21,478 bases of DNA, from NCBI GenBank assembly GCA_027859055.1, contig JAQIBO010000230.1:1-21478 (forward strand), written 5' to 3'. How positions within the stretch are numbered: the stretch's first letter is position 1; every line of letters starts with the position of its first letter. Shown in pieces: positions 14,191-21,379 of the stretch. The translations under genes and the position numbers were made by a program. The stretch comes from Spirochaeta sp. GTDB lineage: Bacteria; Spirochaetota; Spirochaetia; DSM-27196; Alkalispirochaetaceae. Below the pieces are notes generated by a model. It was given only the letters and a program-made list of their open reading frames with translations, was not told the origin of the DNA and made no database searches.

Positions 14191-15027
14191 CTACAGCTCG
14201 TCCAGGTAGTTATCGGACAGCCAGTTGAACAACCCGTCGGTGCGGGAGGTGAAGCTGTTTTCAATGCGGTCGCGAAACAGCCCGAACCCGGTAAACACCT
14301 TTGCCGCACCAATCCCGTACATCAGCACGTAGTCGTCGCCACGAAGCACCCACGCGTAGGTCACCATCTCGCCGGGCTTGACCACCCGAATACGGCGATA
14401 GCGGATATCCCACTCGTTTTCGCTGGAAAACCGGAATCCGTCAACGCCGGCGTGGGAGACCGCGCCGTATCGGTACGTCTGGAGTACGTCACCAAACGGC
14501 GGGAGCCCCTGCAGGACCGGGATTTCCAGCGCCGGAGGGATCTGTTGCACCTGCAGATCCGGCTGTCGGTTGAGATCATCCTCGTCGTCGACGCGGTAGG
14601 ACTCCTTGAACAGGTCGTGCCACGTCTCGTTTTCCCGGTTGTAGTACTCCAGATAGGAGAGCTCACTCACCGCGAGGAGCGCGTTGAACACCGTCACGAT
14701 CCCCTCGTCCGCCACGGGGCCGTCCACCAGGATCAGCCGTTCCGAGACGATGTTGGTACCGATCTTCCGGAGATCGTCGATCGCCTCATCAACACCGGGA
14801 AAGCGCGGCGCCAGCTCAATCTCTTTTGCGTCGGTATGGGTTCGCGACACGCTCCGCTGAGCAAGGAGCTCCGCGCGGGCGCGGTCGGGAATCTCGTCGA
14901 GAATGGCGGCGACTTGCGCCGGGAGCGAGACGGTCGGCGCGATAAAAAAGCCGAAAAGCGCGAGAACACCAAAAAAACGGCGTGCCGGCAGTTGAGAAAC
15001 GTGATGTTTCGTTCGAAAATCGATCAT
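14191..15027 (-). CDS. Uncharacterised exported protein co-transcribed with a Wzi-like barrel
   Basis: A 278-residue protein from ATG 15027. The N-terminus has a basic stretch (RTKHH, ARR) then FFGVLALFGFFIAPTVSLPAQ, a signal peptide with probable cleavage after LPA-Q, so it is likely periplasmic or envelope-bound. The mature part is acidic and mixed alpha/beta, with YLEYYNRENETWHDLFKESY, YRYGAVSHAGVDGFRFS and VTYAWVLRGDDYVLMYGIG. I do not know its function; it resembles uncharacterised spirochaetal envelope proteins. An in-frame ATG at 15045 would add six residues; 15027 is preferred because an extended -10 box sits just upstream and no Shine-Dalgarno favours either. The Wzi-like gene starts 18 bp downstream, suggesting joint function. 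Confidence 0.8.
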   Translation of the reverse strand: MIDFRTKHHVSQLPARRFFGVLALFGFFIAPTVSLPAQVAAILDEIPDRARAELLAQRSVSRTHTDAKEIELAPRFPGVDEAIDDLRKIGTNIVSERLILVDGPVADEGIVTVFNALLAVSELSYLEYYNRENETWHDLFKESYRVDDEDDLNRQPDLQVQQIPPALEIPVLQGLPPFGDVLQTYRYGAVSHAGVDGFRFSSENEWDIRYRRIRVVKPGEMVTYAWVLRGDDYVLMYGIGAAKVFTGFGLFRDRIENSFTSRTDGLFNWLSDNYLDEL

Positions 15028-15035
15028 AGGGGTGG

Positions 15036-15044
15036 AATATATCA
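15036..15044 (-). promoter_or_regulatory. Extended -10 promoter for the 14191-15027 gene
   Basis: On the minus strand TGA immediately precedes TATATT (15036-15041), an extended -10 element that can function with a poor -35 region; none is recognisable here. The predicted start of transcription is about 15029, within two bases of ATG 15027, so the transcript would be nearly leaderless. Confidence 0.4.
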
Positions 15045-15045
15045 T

Positions 15046-15143
15046 CGCTCCGGCGGAATAACCACGCCCCTGAACACTCCTGGCCCGAGCGGTAACAGTT
15101 GCGGGCGCCGGTGGTGTTCGATAGACTGAGGGACACAGTGACG
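15046..15143. other. Divergent intergenic region between the minus-strand and plus-strand blocks
   Basis: About 98 bp separate the divergent starts. Toward the plus strand, TTGCGG (15099-15104) and TAGACT (15122-15127) are spaced 17 bp, a weak promoter candidate (3/6 and 4/6). GAGGGA (15128-15133) then lies 10 bases before ATG 15144. The minus-strand extended -10 element lies at the left edge. No terminator or conserved RNA is evident. Confidence 0.35.
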
Positions 15144-16505
15144 ATGCGCAGAAACACGATTAAGATACTCCTCGCGGTCGGCGACTACGCGATTATGATC
15201 GGGGCGTTGAGCCTGATGCTGCTCTCCCGCTACGACGCAGCAAATTTCCCTGAGCGTTTTGACCAGCACCTGTACACCTTTCTGGCGATCTTTTTTCTGT
15301 GGATCGTCGCGTTTTACGTCCTCGAAATGTACAATATCAACGCACCGTTCAACCACCGTAAATTCATGGTGGCGATGTTTGCCAATGTGGCGATCGCGAT
15401 TACCTTCATTTACCTGTTTATCGATGTGGTGGATATCACCCCCCGCCGCAACCTGGCGATTCTGGTGCTTGTCTTCATACCGCTGTTTTACGGGTGGCGG
15501 TTTGTCTTCACCCGGATTATCGACTCCCTGGCGATCACCAAATTTGTCGCAATTATCGGGTCCGATGAGTACGCGGCGGAACTGGCGATGGAGATCAACC
15601 GGCAGAAGCGGCAGGGGTTCCGGGTAGCGGCGATCGTGTGTGATCCGGCGCAGCCGTTGCCGGAAATCGCCCAGCAGCCGAATGTCCATATTTTCAAATC
15701 GGTCTCGGAGCTGAAAGAACGCGTGGCGGACCTGCACATCGATTCGATTATCGTCAGCGACAGCTGGTACAGCTCGATATACACCGACCTGTACGAACTG
15801 TTGCCGCTGCGGGTGCAGTTTTTTCAGCTCACCAGCTTCTGGGAACGCTTTCTGGAATCGATCCCGATCTACTCCACCAAGGAGTCGTGGTTTTTGGAGA
15901 ACTTCAACCGCGGCGGCAACAAGGGATACACCGTGGTCAAGCGGCTGGGGGACCTCTTTGCGGTTATTCTTTTTCTGCCGCTGTTTCTGCTCCTTGCCGG
16001 CGTTACGGCGCTGCTGGTCAAAGTGTCCAGCCCCGGTCCGGCGCTTTTCAGCCAGATACGGGTGGGGCGCAACGACCAGCACTACCGGATTTACAAGTTT
16101 CGCTCGATGTACACCGACGCGGAGAAACACGGTGCCCAGTGGGCCACCGAGAAGGACCCGCGGGTGACACCGATCGGGCGCTTTATCCGCGCCACCCGGC
16201 TGGACGAGATTCCCCAGTTGTGGAACGTCCTGACCGGGGAGATGAGCCTGATCGGGCCACGGCCGGAACGGCCGGAGTTTGTCTCCCAGCTTGCCGCGGA
16301 GATCCCCCACTACCATTTGCGCCACCTGGTGCGGCCGGGACTGACCGGCTGGGCGCAGGTGCAGTACCGCTACGGTGCCAGCACCGAGGATGCAGCGGTG
16401 AAACTGACCTACGACCTGTACTACGTGAAAAACATCTCCTTTGTGCTTGATGTGAAAATCGCGCTCAAGACGATCCTGACGATCCTTGGTGGGCAGGGCC
16501 GGTGA
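15144..16505 (+). CDS. Initiating polyprenyl-phosphate sugar phosphotransferase (WbaP/exopolysaccharide type)
   Basis: It transfers a sugar-1-phosphate from a nucleotide sugar to undecaprenyl phosphate, the first committed step of surface polysaccharide synthesis, in the inner membrane. Of 453 residues, four or five N-terminal helices (about 7-125) are followed by a Rossmann-like domain (about 133-225, FVAIIGSDEYAAELA). A further hydrophobic segment (about 270-293) leads into the catalytic domain. Catalytic landmarks are KRLGD (266-270), SPGPALFSQIRVG (296-308), YKFRSMYTDA (317-326) and TRLDEIPQLWNVLTGEMSL (351-369), with D354-E355 as the catalytic pair and IGPRPERPEF after it. The length and domains are complete. 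ATG 15144 is chosen because GAGGGA precedes it and the upstream frame is not family-like. Its stop overlaps the formyltransferase start. Confidence 0.94.
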   Translation: MRRNTIKILLAVGDYAIMIGALSLMLLSRYDAANFPERFDQHLYTFLAIFFLWIVAFYVLEMYNINAPFNHRKFMVAMFANVAIAITFIYLFIDVVDITPRRNLAILVLVFIPLFYGWRFVFTRIIDSLAITKFVAIIGSDEYAAELAMEINRQKRQGFRVAAIVCDPAQPLPEIAQQPNVHIFKSVSELKERVADLHIDSIIVSDSWYSSIYTDLYELLPLRVQFFQLTSFWERFLESIPIYSTKESWFLENFNRGGNKGYTVVKRLGDLFAVILFLPLFLLLAGVTALLVKVSSPGPALFSQIRVGRNDQHYRIYKFRSMYTDAEKHGAQWATEKDPRVTPIGRFIRATRLDEIPQLWNVLTGEMSLIGPRPERPEFVSQLAAEIPHYHLRHLVRPGLTGWAQVQYRYGASTEDAAVKLTYDLYYVKNISFVLDVKIALKTILTILGGQGR

Positions 16506-17401
16506 CGGACACCGGTAACCAACTCCCAGCTGATGAACAACCGATGAAAGACGTAACGCGACGCTGGGGAGGCGGGCCCTACGACCGGCCGCTCAACGTA
16601 GTGATCGTTACCCAGGAGGATCCCTTTTATATCGGCGCGTTCTTTCGGGAGTTCCTCGGGGGGGTGCCGGATCACGGCGATCGAGTGAGGATCCACGGGG
16701 TGATGGTGCAGCCCTCGCTGGGCAATACGAGCCGGTTGGGGCTGGCGGGGCGGATCTGGTCGCTCTACGGAACCCTCGGGTTCGTCAGAATGCTTTTCCG
16801 ATACGCCGCATCCAAGGCGTGGGGCACGGGGATCGATGGTTTCTGCCGGACAGCGGGAATTACGATGGTGGAGCTGCCGGCGGAACGGTCCATAGGACGC
16901 ACGGGCGCGGAACGGCCACCGCGGGAGAACAACGTCAACGGCGCGGCATTTCACGCATGGCTCCGGGAGCGGGAGATCGATCTGGTGATCTCCGTCTCGG
17001 CGAGCCAGATCTTTGGGAAGACGATGCTCGGGATACCGCGGATCGGGGCGATCAACCTGCATAACGCACCGCTGCCGCGCTACCGCGGGATGCTGCCCAA
17101 CTTCTGGCAGATGTACCACGGCGAGCGGGAATCGGTTCTGACGATCCACGAGATGGTGCCGGAACTGGATGCGGGGGACGTACTCTTTCAGGCGCGAACT
17201 CCGATCACTCCCGGGATGAGTCTCGAAGAGCTGATGACGATCACGAAGGAAAACTCCGCCCGTGCGCTCTGGGCGTTTCTGGACGAGCTCTACCGCGGTG
17301 AGGCGACGGCGCGACCGCTGGCCGCCGAAGGAAGCTACTTCACCTGGCCGAATCGGACGGAGGCGCGGGAGTTCCGGCGCCGGGGATATCGTGTATCGTA
17401 G
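16502..17401 (+). CDS. Formyltransferase-family protein, probable polysaccharide sugar N-formyltransferase
   Basis: A 299-residue member of the N10-formyltetrahydrofolate-dependent formyltransferase fold. A Rossmann-like start, LNVVIVTQEDPFY, begins near residue 31. The active site is INLHNAPLPRYRG (184-196), giving N185 and H187, followed by ELDAGD (221-226) with D223. This completes the Asn-His-Asp triad of methionyl-tRNA and sugar formyltransferases. It lacks the C-terminal tRNA-binding domain of Fmt, so a small-molecule substrate is more likely. Linkage to a sugar transferase and a deacetylase suggests formylation of an amino sugar, perhaps one exposed by deacetylation; that is inference. 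The GTG start overlaps the upstream stop by 4 bp without a strong Shine-Dalgarno; ATG 16544 is an alternative. Confidence 0.85.
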   Translation: MTDTGNQLPADEQPMKDVTRRWGGGPYDRPLNVVIVTQEDPFYIGAFFREFLGGVPDHGDRVRIHGVMVQPSLGNTSRLGLAGRIWSLYGTLGFVRMLFRYAASKAWGTGIDGFCRTAGITMVELPAERSIGRTGAERPPRENNVNGAAFHAWLREREIDLVISVSASQIFGKTMLGIPRIGAINLHNAPLPRYRGMLPNFWQMYHGERESVLTIHEMVPELDAGDVLFQARTPITPGMSLEELMTITKENSARALWAFLDELYRGEATARPLAAEGSYFTWPNRTEAREFRRRGYRVS

Positions 17402-17512
17402 GTAGTGTCCACCACCGTGCGGATAATGATCGACTAAACCATTATGAGAGAAAACGTTACGTGGTGTTTTTTGCGTTATCGGCGGTATTGCCGTCGTAAT
17501 GTGTCGTAATTC
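17402..17512 (+). other. Intergenic region with a hairpin and a tandem 8-mer upstream of the deacetylase
   Basis: It contains a perfect inverted repeat, ATAATG (17423-17428) with CATTAT (17440-17445), and a T6 run near 17467-17472. GTCGTAAT occurs twice in tandem (17493-17500 and 17503-17510), one helical turn apart, directly before the deacetylase ATG. TTGCGT (17471-17476) and CGTAAT (17495-17500), spaced 18 bp, form a weak promoter candidate. The region is less GC-rich than its surroundings. Confidence 0.35.
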
Positions 17513-18601
17513 ATGTTCGGAAAACGAATAACCGAAAGGCGGATCCGCACGGTGGTGGACAGTAAAAACGCGATTATGTCGATCGACCTGGAGGACTGGT
17601 TCCAGGTAGAGAACCTCAAGAGTGTGATCTCCCGTGAGAGCTGGGGTGAGCGGGAGTACCGTGTTGAAGCGAACACCGAACGGCTCCTCGAGATCTTTGC
17701 CGACACCGGGACGCGGGCGACCTTTTTCTGTCTGGGGTGGGTCGCGGAACGCTCTCCCGCGCTGATCGGTCGCATCCACGCCGCAGGCCACGAAATCGCG
17801 AGCCACGGCTACGGGCACGAGCTGGTCTATGACCAGACCGCGGAGGCGTTCCGCGAGGACGTAATCCGGGCGAAGGGCGTGCTGGAGGAGCTCAGCGGTG
17901 AGGCCGTGCTGGGCTACCGCGCACCGAGCTTCTCGATCACGCCGTGGGCGCTCGATGTGCTTGCCGAGACCGGACACCGCTACGACTCGAGCGTCTTTCC
18001 CGTGAGCGGCCACGACCGCTACGCGACGCTGGAGCTGCGGGACGAGGACCTGGTAACCGGGAGGACCTCTGAGGACGGGCGATCTGCGGGTAGCGCAGGA
18101 GCCGGCGGGGACGCGGAAAATCCAGGTAGCGCAGGATCTGGTGGTGGGCCGAAGGACGACAATTCAGGTCCTTCGGTGCGACCGGTGTACGAGATCGATA
18201 CAACCGGGACGTCGTTGTCGGCGGCCGGAACGCCGCTGCCCGACGCGACGGCAGCCGGTGGGATCGGGGCATCCGCGCAAGCGCGATCGATCCTGGAGAT
18301 CCCGATCGCGACGTTGCAGTTCGCCGGCCGCGCGATCCCCTGGGGCGGCGGTGGGTACTTCCGCCTGATCCCCTACGCGCTCTTTGCGGCAGGCTTCCGC
18401 CGCGGCGTGGAGGCGGCGACGGCGCCGATCTTCTACCTCCATCCGTGGGAGGTTGACCCGGGGCAACCGCGGGTTGAAGGGATCCGGCGGAGTTATCGCT
18501 TCCGCCACTACGTCAATCTGGATCGCGCGGCTGATCGGTTGCGAAAGCTGTGCGGGAGCGTTGCGTTCGGCCGCGCCGACGAGGCGCTGGGGCTGCGCTG
18601 A
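17513..18601 (+). CDS. XrtA-type polysaccharide deacetylase (NodB fold plus DUF3473-like C-terminus) with large insertion
   Basis: A metal-dependent deacetylase of N-acetylated sugars in a surface polysaccharide. NodB-type motifs are SIDLEDWFQ (23-31; D25, D28), ASHGYGH (96-102; H98, H102 as metal ligands) and GYRAPSFSI (134-142; R136). The C-terminal part, IPWGGGGYFRLIPYAL (275-290) and FYLHPWEVDPGQPR (307-320), is the DUF3473 signature of deacetylases found in PEP-CTERM/exosortase polysaccharide loci; no exosortase is in the window. Residues about 173-258 form a Gly/Ala/Ser/Asp-rich insertion where relatives have a short loop. ATG 17513 lacks a Shine-Dalgarno. GTG 17552, after AAGGCGGA, fits the usual family N-terminus and may be the true start. 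Confidence 0.9.
   Translation: MFGKRITERRIRTVVDSKNAIMSIDLEDWFQVENLKSVISRESWGEREYRVEANTERLLEIFADTGTRATFFCLGWVAERSPALIGRIHAAGHEIASHGYGHELVYDQTAEAFREDVIRAKGVLEELSGEAVLGYRAPSFSITPWALDVLAETGHRYDSSVFPVSGHDRYATLELRDEDLVTGRTSEDGRSAGSAGAGGDAENPGSAGSGGGPKDDNSGPSVRPVYEIDTTGTSLSAAGTPLPDATAAGGIGASAQARSILEIPIATLQFAGRAIPWGGGGYFRLIPYALFAAGFRRGVEAATAPIFYLHPWEVDPGQPRVEGIRRSYRFRHYVNLDRAADRLRKLCGSVAFGRADEALGLR
18089..18177 (+). repeat. Direct repeat and perfect inverted repeat inside the deacetylase insertion
   Basis: The 12-mer GGTAGCGCAGGA occurs at 18089-18100 and 18125-18136, exactly 36 bp apart, so the frame is kept. Just downstream CCGAAGGAC (18149-18157) and GTCCTTCGG (18168-18176) form a perfect 9-bp stem around a 10-base loop. 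GAGGACCT-type units also recur near 18041-18075. All of this lies in the segment coding for the low-complexity insertion. Confidence 0.7.
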
Positions 18602-18639
18602 GGGTGTGCGGACCACCACCTCGGCCGGCGTGTTGCCGG

Positions 18640-18668
18640 TTGACAACCGACGAAACCGTCCTCAGACT
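18640..18668 (+). promoter_or_regulatory. Candidate promoter of the methyltransferase gene
   Basis: A perfect TTGACA (18640-18645) is followed after 17 bp by CAGACT (18663-18668, 3/6). Transcription would begin near 18675, leaving a short leader that contains AGAGG before ATG 18704. It lies in the 102-bp gap after the deacetylase, which holds nothing else recognisable. Confidence 0.38.
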
Positions 18669-18703
18669 GGACAGACAGTCACGATCCATGAAGAGGCACT
18701 ACG

Positions 18704-19471
18704 ATGGGCGTAAAGCAAGTCATCAAGAAACTCATTCCAACTGCGCTTCAACCGGCGATCAAATGGTCATATATGGGACTCCGCGCGGCATGGTATTCCG
18801 GGGCTACGGTTCACTGCCCATGCTGCGGCACCGATGCGCGAGCGTTCCTGCCCGGTGGGTATAATCGGCGTCCCAACGTCAAGTGTGCGCGTTGTGACTC
18901 CTCCGGACGCCATCGATTACTGTCTCTGTATCTCCGTTCGAAGACGAATCTCTATACCGACACCCTCAAAGTCCTTCATGTGGCTCCGGAACTCACGTTT
19001 CAACACTCGTTCCTTCGACAACCGAATCTCGATTATCTCTCCGCGGATCTGCGGTCCCCACGGGCGCAGATCAAGATGGACATTACCGACATCCAGTTCC
19101 CGGACAGTACGTTCGACGTCGTTCTCTGCAGCCACGTCCTTGAGCACGTACCGGACGATCTCACAGGGATGACCGAGTTGCGGCGTGTCCTCAAACCCAC
19201 CGGCTGGGCGATACTCCAGGTCCCCATCGACAGGACGCGGGAACAAACCTACGAGGATTCCTCGATCACCACCGACGAAGGACGCCGCGCCGCGTTCGGG
19301 CATCACGACCATCGTCGAACCTACGGACTGGATTATGAAGCCCGTCTCCGCGCCGCCGGGTTTGACGTCACGGCCGACGATTTCGCAGCGCACCTTAACC
19401 CCGAGGAAATCCAACGATACGGAATCCGACCGGACGAAACGATCTATCGGTGTGCAAAAGACGCGGGCTGA
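18704..19471 (+). CDS. Class I SAM-dependent methyltransferase with N-terminal zinc ribbon
   Basis: A 255-residue predicted cytoplasmic methyltransferase (Methyltransf_11-like). A basic, helical N-terminus (1-33) precedes a zinc-ribbon-like HCPCCG (37-42) paired with KCARC (60-64), then GRHRLLSLYL. The Rossmann fold begins at KVLHVAPELTF (89-99), where the usual glycine-rich SAM loop (DxGxGxG) is replaced. It continues with YLSADL, KMDITDIQFPDSTFDVVLCSHVLEHVPD (125-151, post-I and acidic motifs) and ELRRVLKPTGWAILQVP. Such zinc-ribbon methyltransferases are frequent in glycan loci; the substrate here, perhaps a polysaccharide sugar, is inferred from position only. The start has AGAGG about nine bases upstream. 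Confidence 0.85.
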   Translation: MGVKQVIKKLIPTALQPAIKWSYMGLRAAWYSGATVHCPCCGTDARAFLPGGYNRRPNVKCARCDSSGRHRLLSLYLRSKTNLYTDTLKVLHVAPELTFQHSFLRQPNLDYLSADLRSPRAQIKMDITDIQFPDSTFDVVLCSHVLEHVPDDLTGMTELRRVLKPTGWAILQVPIDRTREQTYEDSSITTDEGRRAAFGHHDHRRTYGLDYEARLRAAGFDVTADDFAAHLNPEEIQRYGIRPDETIYRCAKDAG

Positions 19472-19565
19472 GATCGTAGAGCAGTGACAAAGGGGCGCGC
19501 CGCGTCCATATCCCCAGCGCCGACGAAGAATTGGGGTCGCTCTGAATACGCGAACGCCCGTTCAG

Positions 19566-19594
19566 TTGACGCCACCGGGAAAACCGATTGTAAT
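19566..19594 (+). promoter_or_regulatory. Strong promoter of the Wzi-like gene with start of transcription at the ATG
   Basis: TTGACG (19566-19571, 5/6) and TGTAAT (19589-19594, 5/6) are separated by exactly 17 bp. Standard spacing puts +1 at 19601, the A of the ATG. The six bases between the -10 box and ATG contain no Shine-Dalgarno. This supports ATG 19601 as the start and a leaderless mRNA. Confidence 0.65.
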
Positions 19595-19600
19595 AGCTAT

Positions 19601-21379
19601 ATGAAAAATTGTGTTTTTCGGCGCATCCTCGCTCTTTTGATCGCCGCAATACTTCTTCCGGCAGCCCTCGTTGCTGAGCCGACCTCGGACCCCAACCATC
19701 CGGTATATCGCGCCCTCGACCGCTGGCAGGCCCGCGGCCTTGTGGATCAGCTTCCGGTGATGCAACCGTATCCACTCTCCGAGCTCGAAACGGTACTCGA
19801 TACGGTAATCGCTCGGGGAACGGTGCGAGAACGGGAGGAAGCCGAGCGTTTTCTCGCCGAGATCACCCCGCGCGATCCGGATAAGAACCTGTACGGCGCC
19901 CCGTTCACCGAGGCGCGTCTCTTTACCCGGGACGACGAGATCCAGCCGAAAGGGGCGATCGGTGTCGATTTCGGCGGACACCTGAACGAGACGATCTCGA
20001 TCGGCGGAAGCGCCGGAGGGTACGCGATCGAACGCGATGCCGCGGATCTCCTACCGTCGGGAGAGCGGGCGACCGACGATATCGTGGATGACAACGCAAA
20101 AGTGACGATCCGCGGACGGGATGTCTACACGCTTCTGCAGATCAACTCGCAGACAACCTTTGAGTGGGAGAATCTGTGGATCCAGGCGGGAATCTTCCGC
20201 CGTTCCTACGGCCCGTTTCATGATGAGAGCCCGGTGATCAGTCGCTTCGCCCCGCAGTCCGGCAACTTTATCCTCCAGTATGATCTTGGACCGCTTCGAT
20301 ATACCGGGACGCTCTCATCGCACACCGCAACCGCGGTGTTCAAAGAGATCGACGAGATCGATAGCGCCAAGAATATCGACGTGAACCAGGATGGCTTTGA
20401 CGATTTTGAGAACCGCACGCTCCAGGTCCCCGGGAAACACCTCTTTATACATAGTTTCGGGTTTCAGCCAACCGACTGGATCGAACTTTCGATCTTTGAG
20501 GCGGTGGTTTTCGGCCCGCGGCTGGAACCGGCCTACCTGGTCCCGCTCAAGTTCATGTGGCACGCACAGGGAACCGCGGCGTTCGCCGACAACTCGCTCA
20601 TCGGCGCAAGCATGGATCTGCGCCCCCTTCCGGGCGTTCGTATACCGGTGATCGTCTACGTCGATGACGCGAGCTTCAACGACCTCGCGAGTTTTGACTT
20701 CGATACCAAGTACAAGATGGCCACCGCCTCGGCGATCCAGTGGGCGCCTGACGCCGGGTGGGAACCGATGTTCGAAGTAAGTTACGAGACGGTCTTTCCG
20801 TATATGTACAGCCACGCCGGACTCGATCCGTATACCCCCGAGGCCAATTTCAACAACTACCTCCACCAAGGGACCAGTATCGGGAATGGGCTCCTGCCCA
20901 ACTCCGACCGCGCCCGGATCACCGCCGGAATCGCGCCGGCGCGATGGCTGGAGCTCGAGGTGATGGGCTCGCTACAACGTCACGGCAACGCCTCCGAGAA
21001 GTACCTCGACCAGTACCTCAACGACGGCGGTTACTACGACAACGGCCGTGAGGGCGAGTTCTTTGTCTACGACGACGGCAACGAGCCCGACGATCTCGAC
21101 TGGACACGGGGCGACCTCACCTACAACGACCGCTTCGGATTCCTCACGCAGGAGCATATCGAGTGGCGGTATCAGACCGGCTTGAGCGGCGACATCGTCG
21201 CGCCGGTCGGCCGGAGTACGATCCGCCTCGGGGCGGGCTACACCTTCGAGTACATCCAGAATCCGCTGGTATATGTGTGGAGCGAGACGGGCGGGCTCAA
21301 CGGCGGCGGCGGACGTACCACCACCGACGACGACGAGGTAAACCACTATCTGGAGTTTGAACTCCGGTATACGTACTGA
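19601..21379 (+). CDS. Capsule assembly Wzi-like outer-membrane protein, second of two in the window
   Basis: A 592-residue exported outer-membrane protein. The signal peptide is MKNCVFRR plus ILALLIAAILLPAALVA, cleaved near residue 25. An N-terminal helical domain, VYRALDRWQARGLVDQLP then YPLSELETVLD (about 33-70), is typical of Wzi-type capsule-attachment proteins. A long strand-rich region follows, with WIQAGIFRRSYGPFHDESPV, YDLGPLRYTGTLSSH, LEPAYLVPLKFMWH and LRPLPGVRIPVIVYVDD. The C-terminus, LELRYTY-like with a final Tyr, is an outer-membrane barrel end. It probably anchors or exports the polysaccharide made by the preceding genes. The frame is open upstream to 19484, but that part has no signal peptide and overlaps the promoter, so ATG 19601 is chosen. 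Confidence 0.87.
   Translation: MKNCVFRRILALLIAAILLPAALVAEPTSDPNHPVYRALDRWQARGLVDQLPVMQPYPLSELETVLDTVIARGTVREREEAERFLAEITPRDPDKNLYGAPFTEARLFTRDDEIQPKGAIGVDFGGHLNETISIGGSAGGYAIERDAADLLPSGERATDDIVDDNAKVTIRGRDVYTLLQINSQTTFEWENLWIQAGIFRRSYGPFHDESPVISRFAPQSGNFILQYDLGPLRYTGTLSSHTATAVFKEIDEIDSAKNIDVNQDGFDDFENRTLQVPGKHLFIHSFGFQPTDWIELSIFEAVVFGPRLEPAYLVPLKFMWHAQGTAAFADNSLIGASMDLRPLPGVRIPVIVYVDDASFNDLASFDFDTKYKMATASAIQWAPDAGWEPMFEVSYETVFPYMYSHAGLDPYTPEANFNNYLHQGTSIGNGLLPNSDRARITAGIAPARWLELEVMGSLQRHGNASEKYLDQYLNDGGYYDNGREGEFFVYDDGNEPDDLDWTRGDLTYNDRFGFLTQEHIEWRYQTGLSGDIVAPVGRSTIRLGAGYTFEYIQNPLVYVWSETGGLNGGGGRTTTDDDEVNHYLEFELRYTY

Noticed and set aside
12286..15129. Very long open frame on the plus strand (about 947 codons) opposite three minus-strand genes
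   Set aside because: It is antisense to the barrel protein and the exported protein, both with signal peptides and coherent protein features. Its translation is compositionally odd with no domain. High GC and codon bias create such open antisense frames.
16421..18013. Minus-strand open frame of about 530 codons opposite the formyltransferase and deacetylase
   Set aside because: The plus-strand genes carry catalytic motifs, and the antisense product is Arg/Pro/His-rich with no domain.
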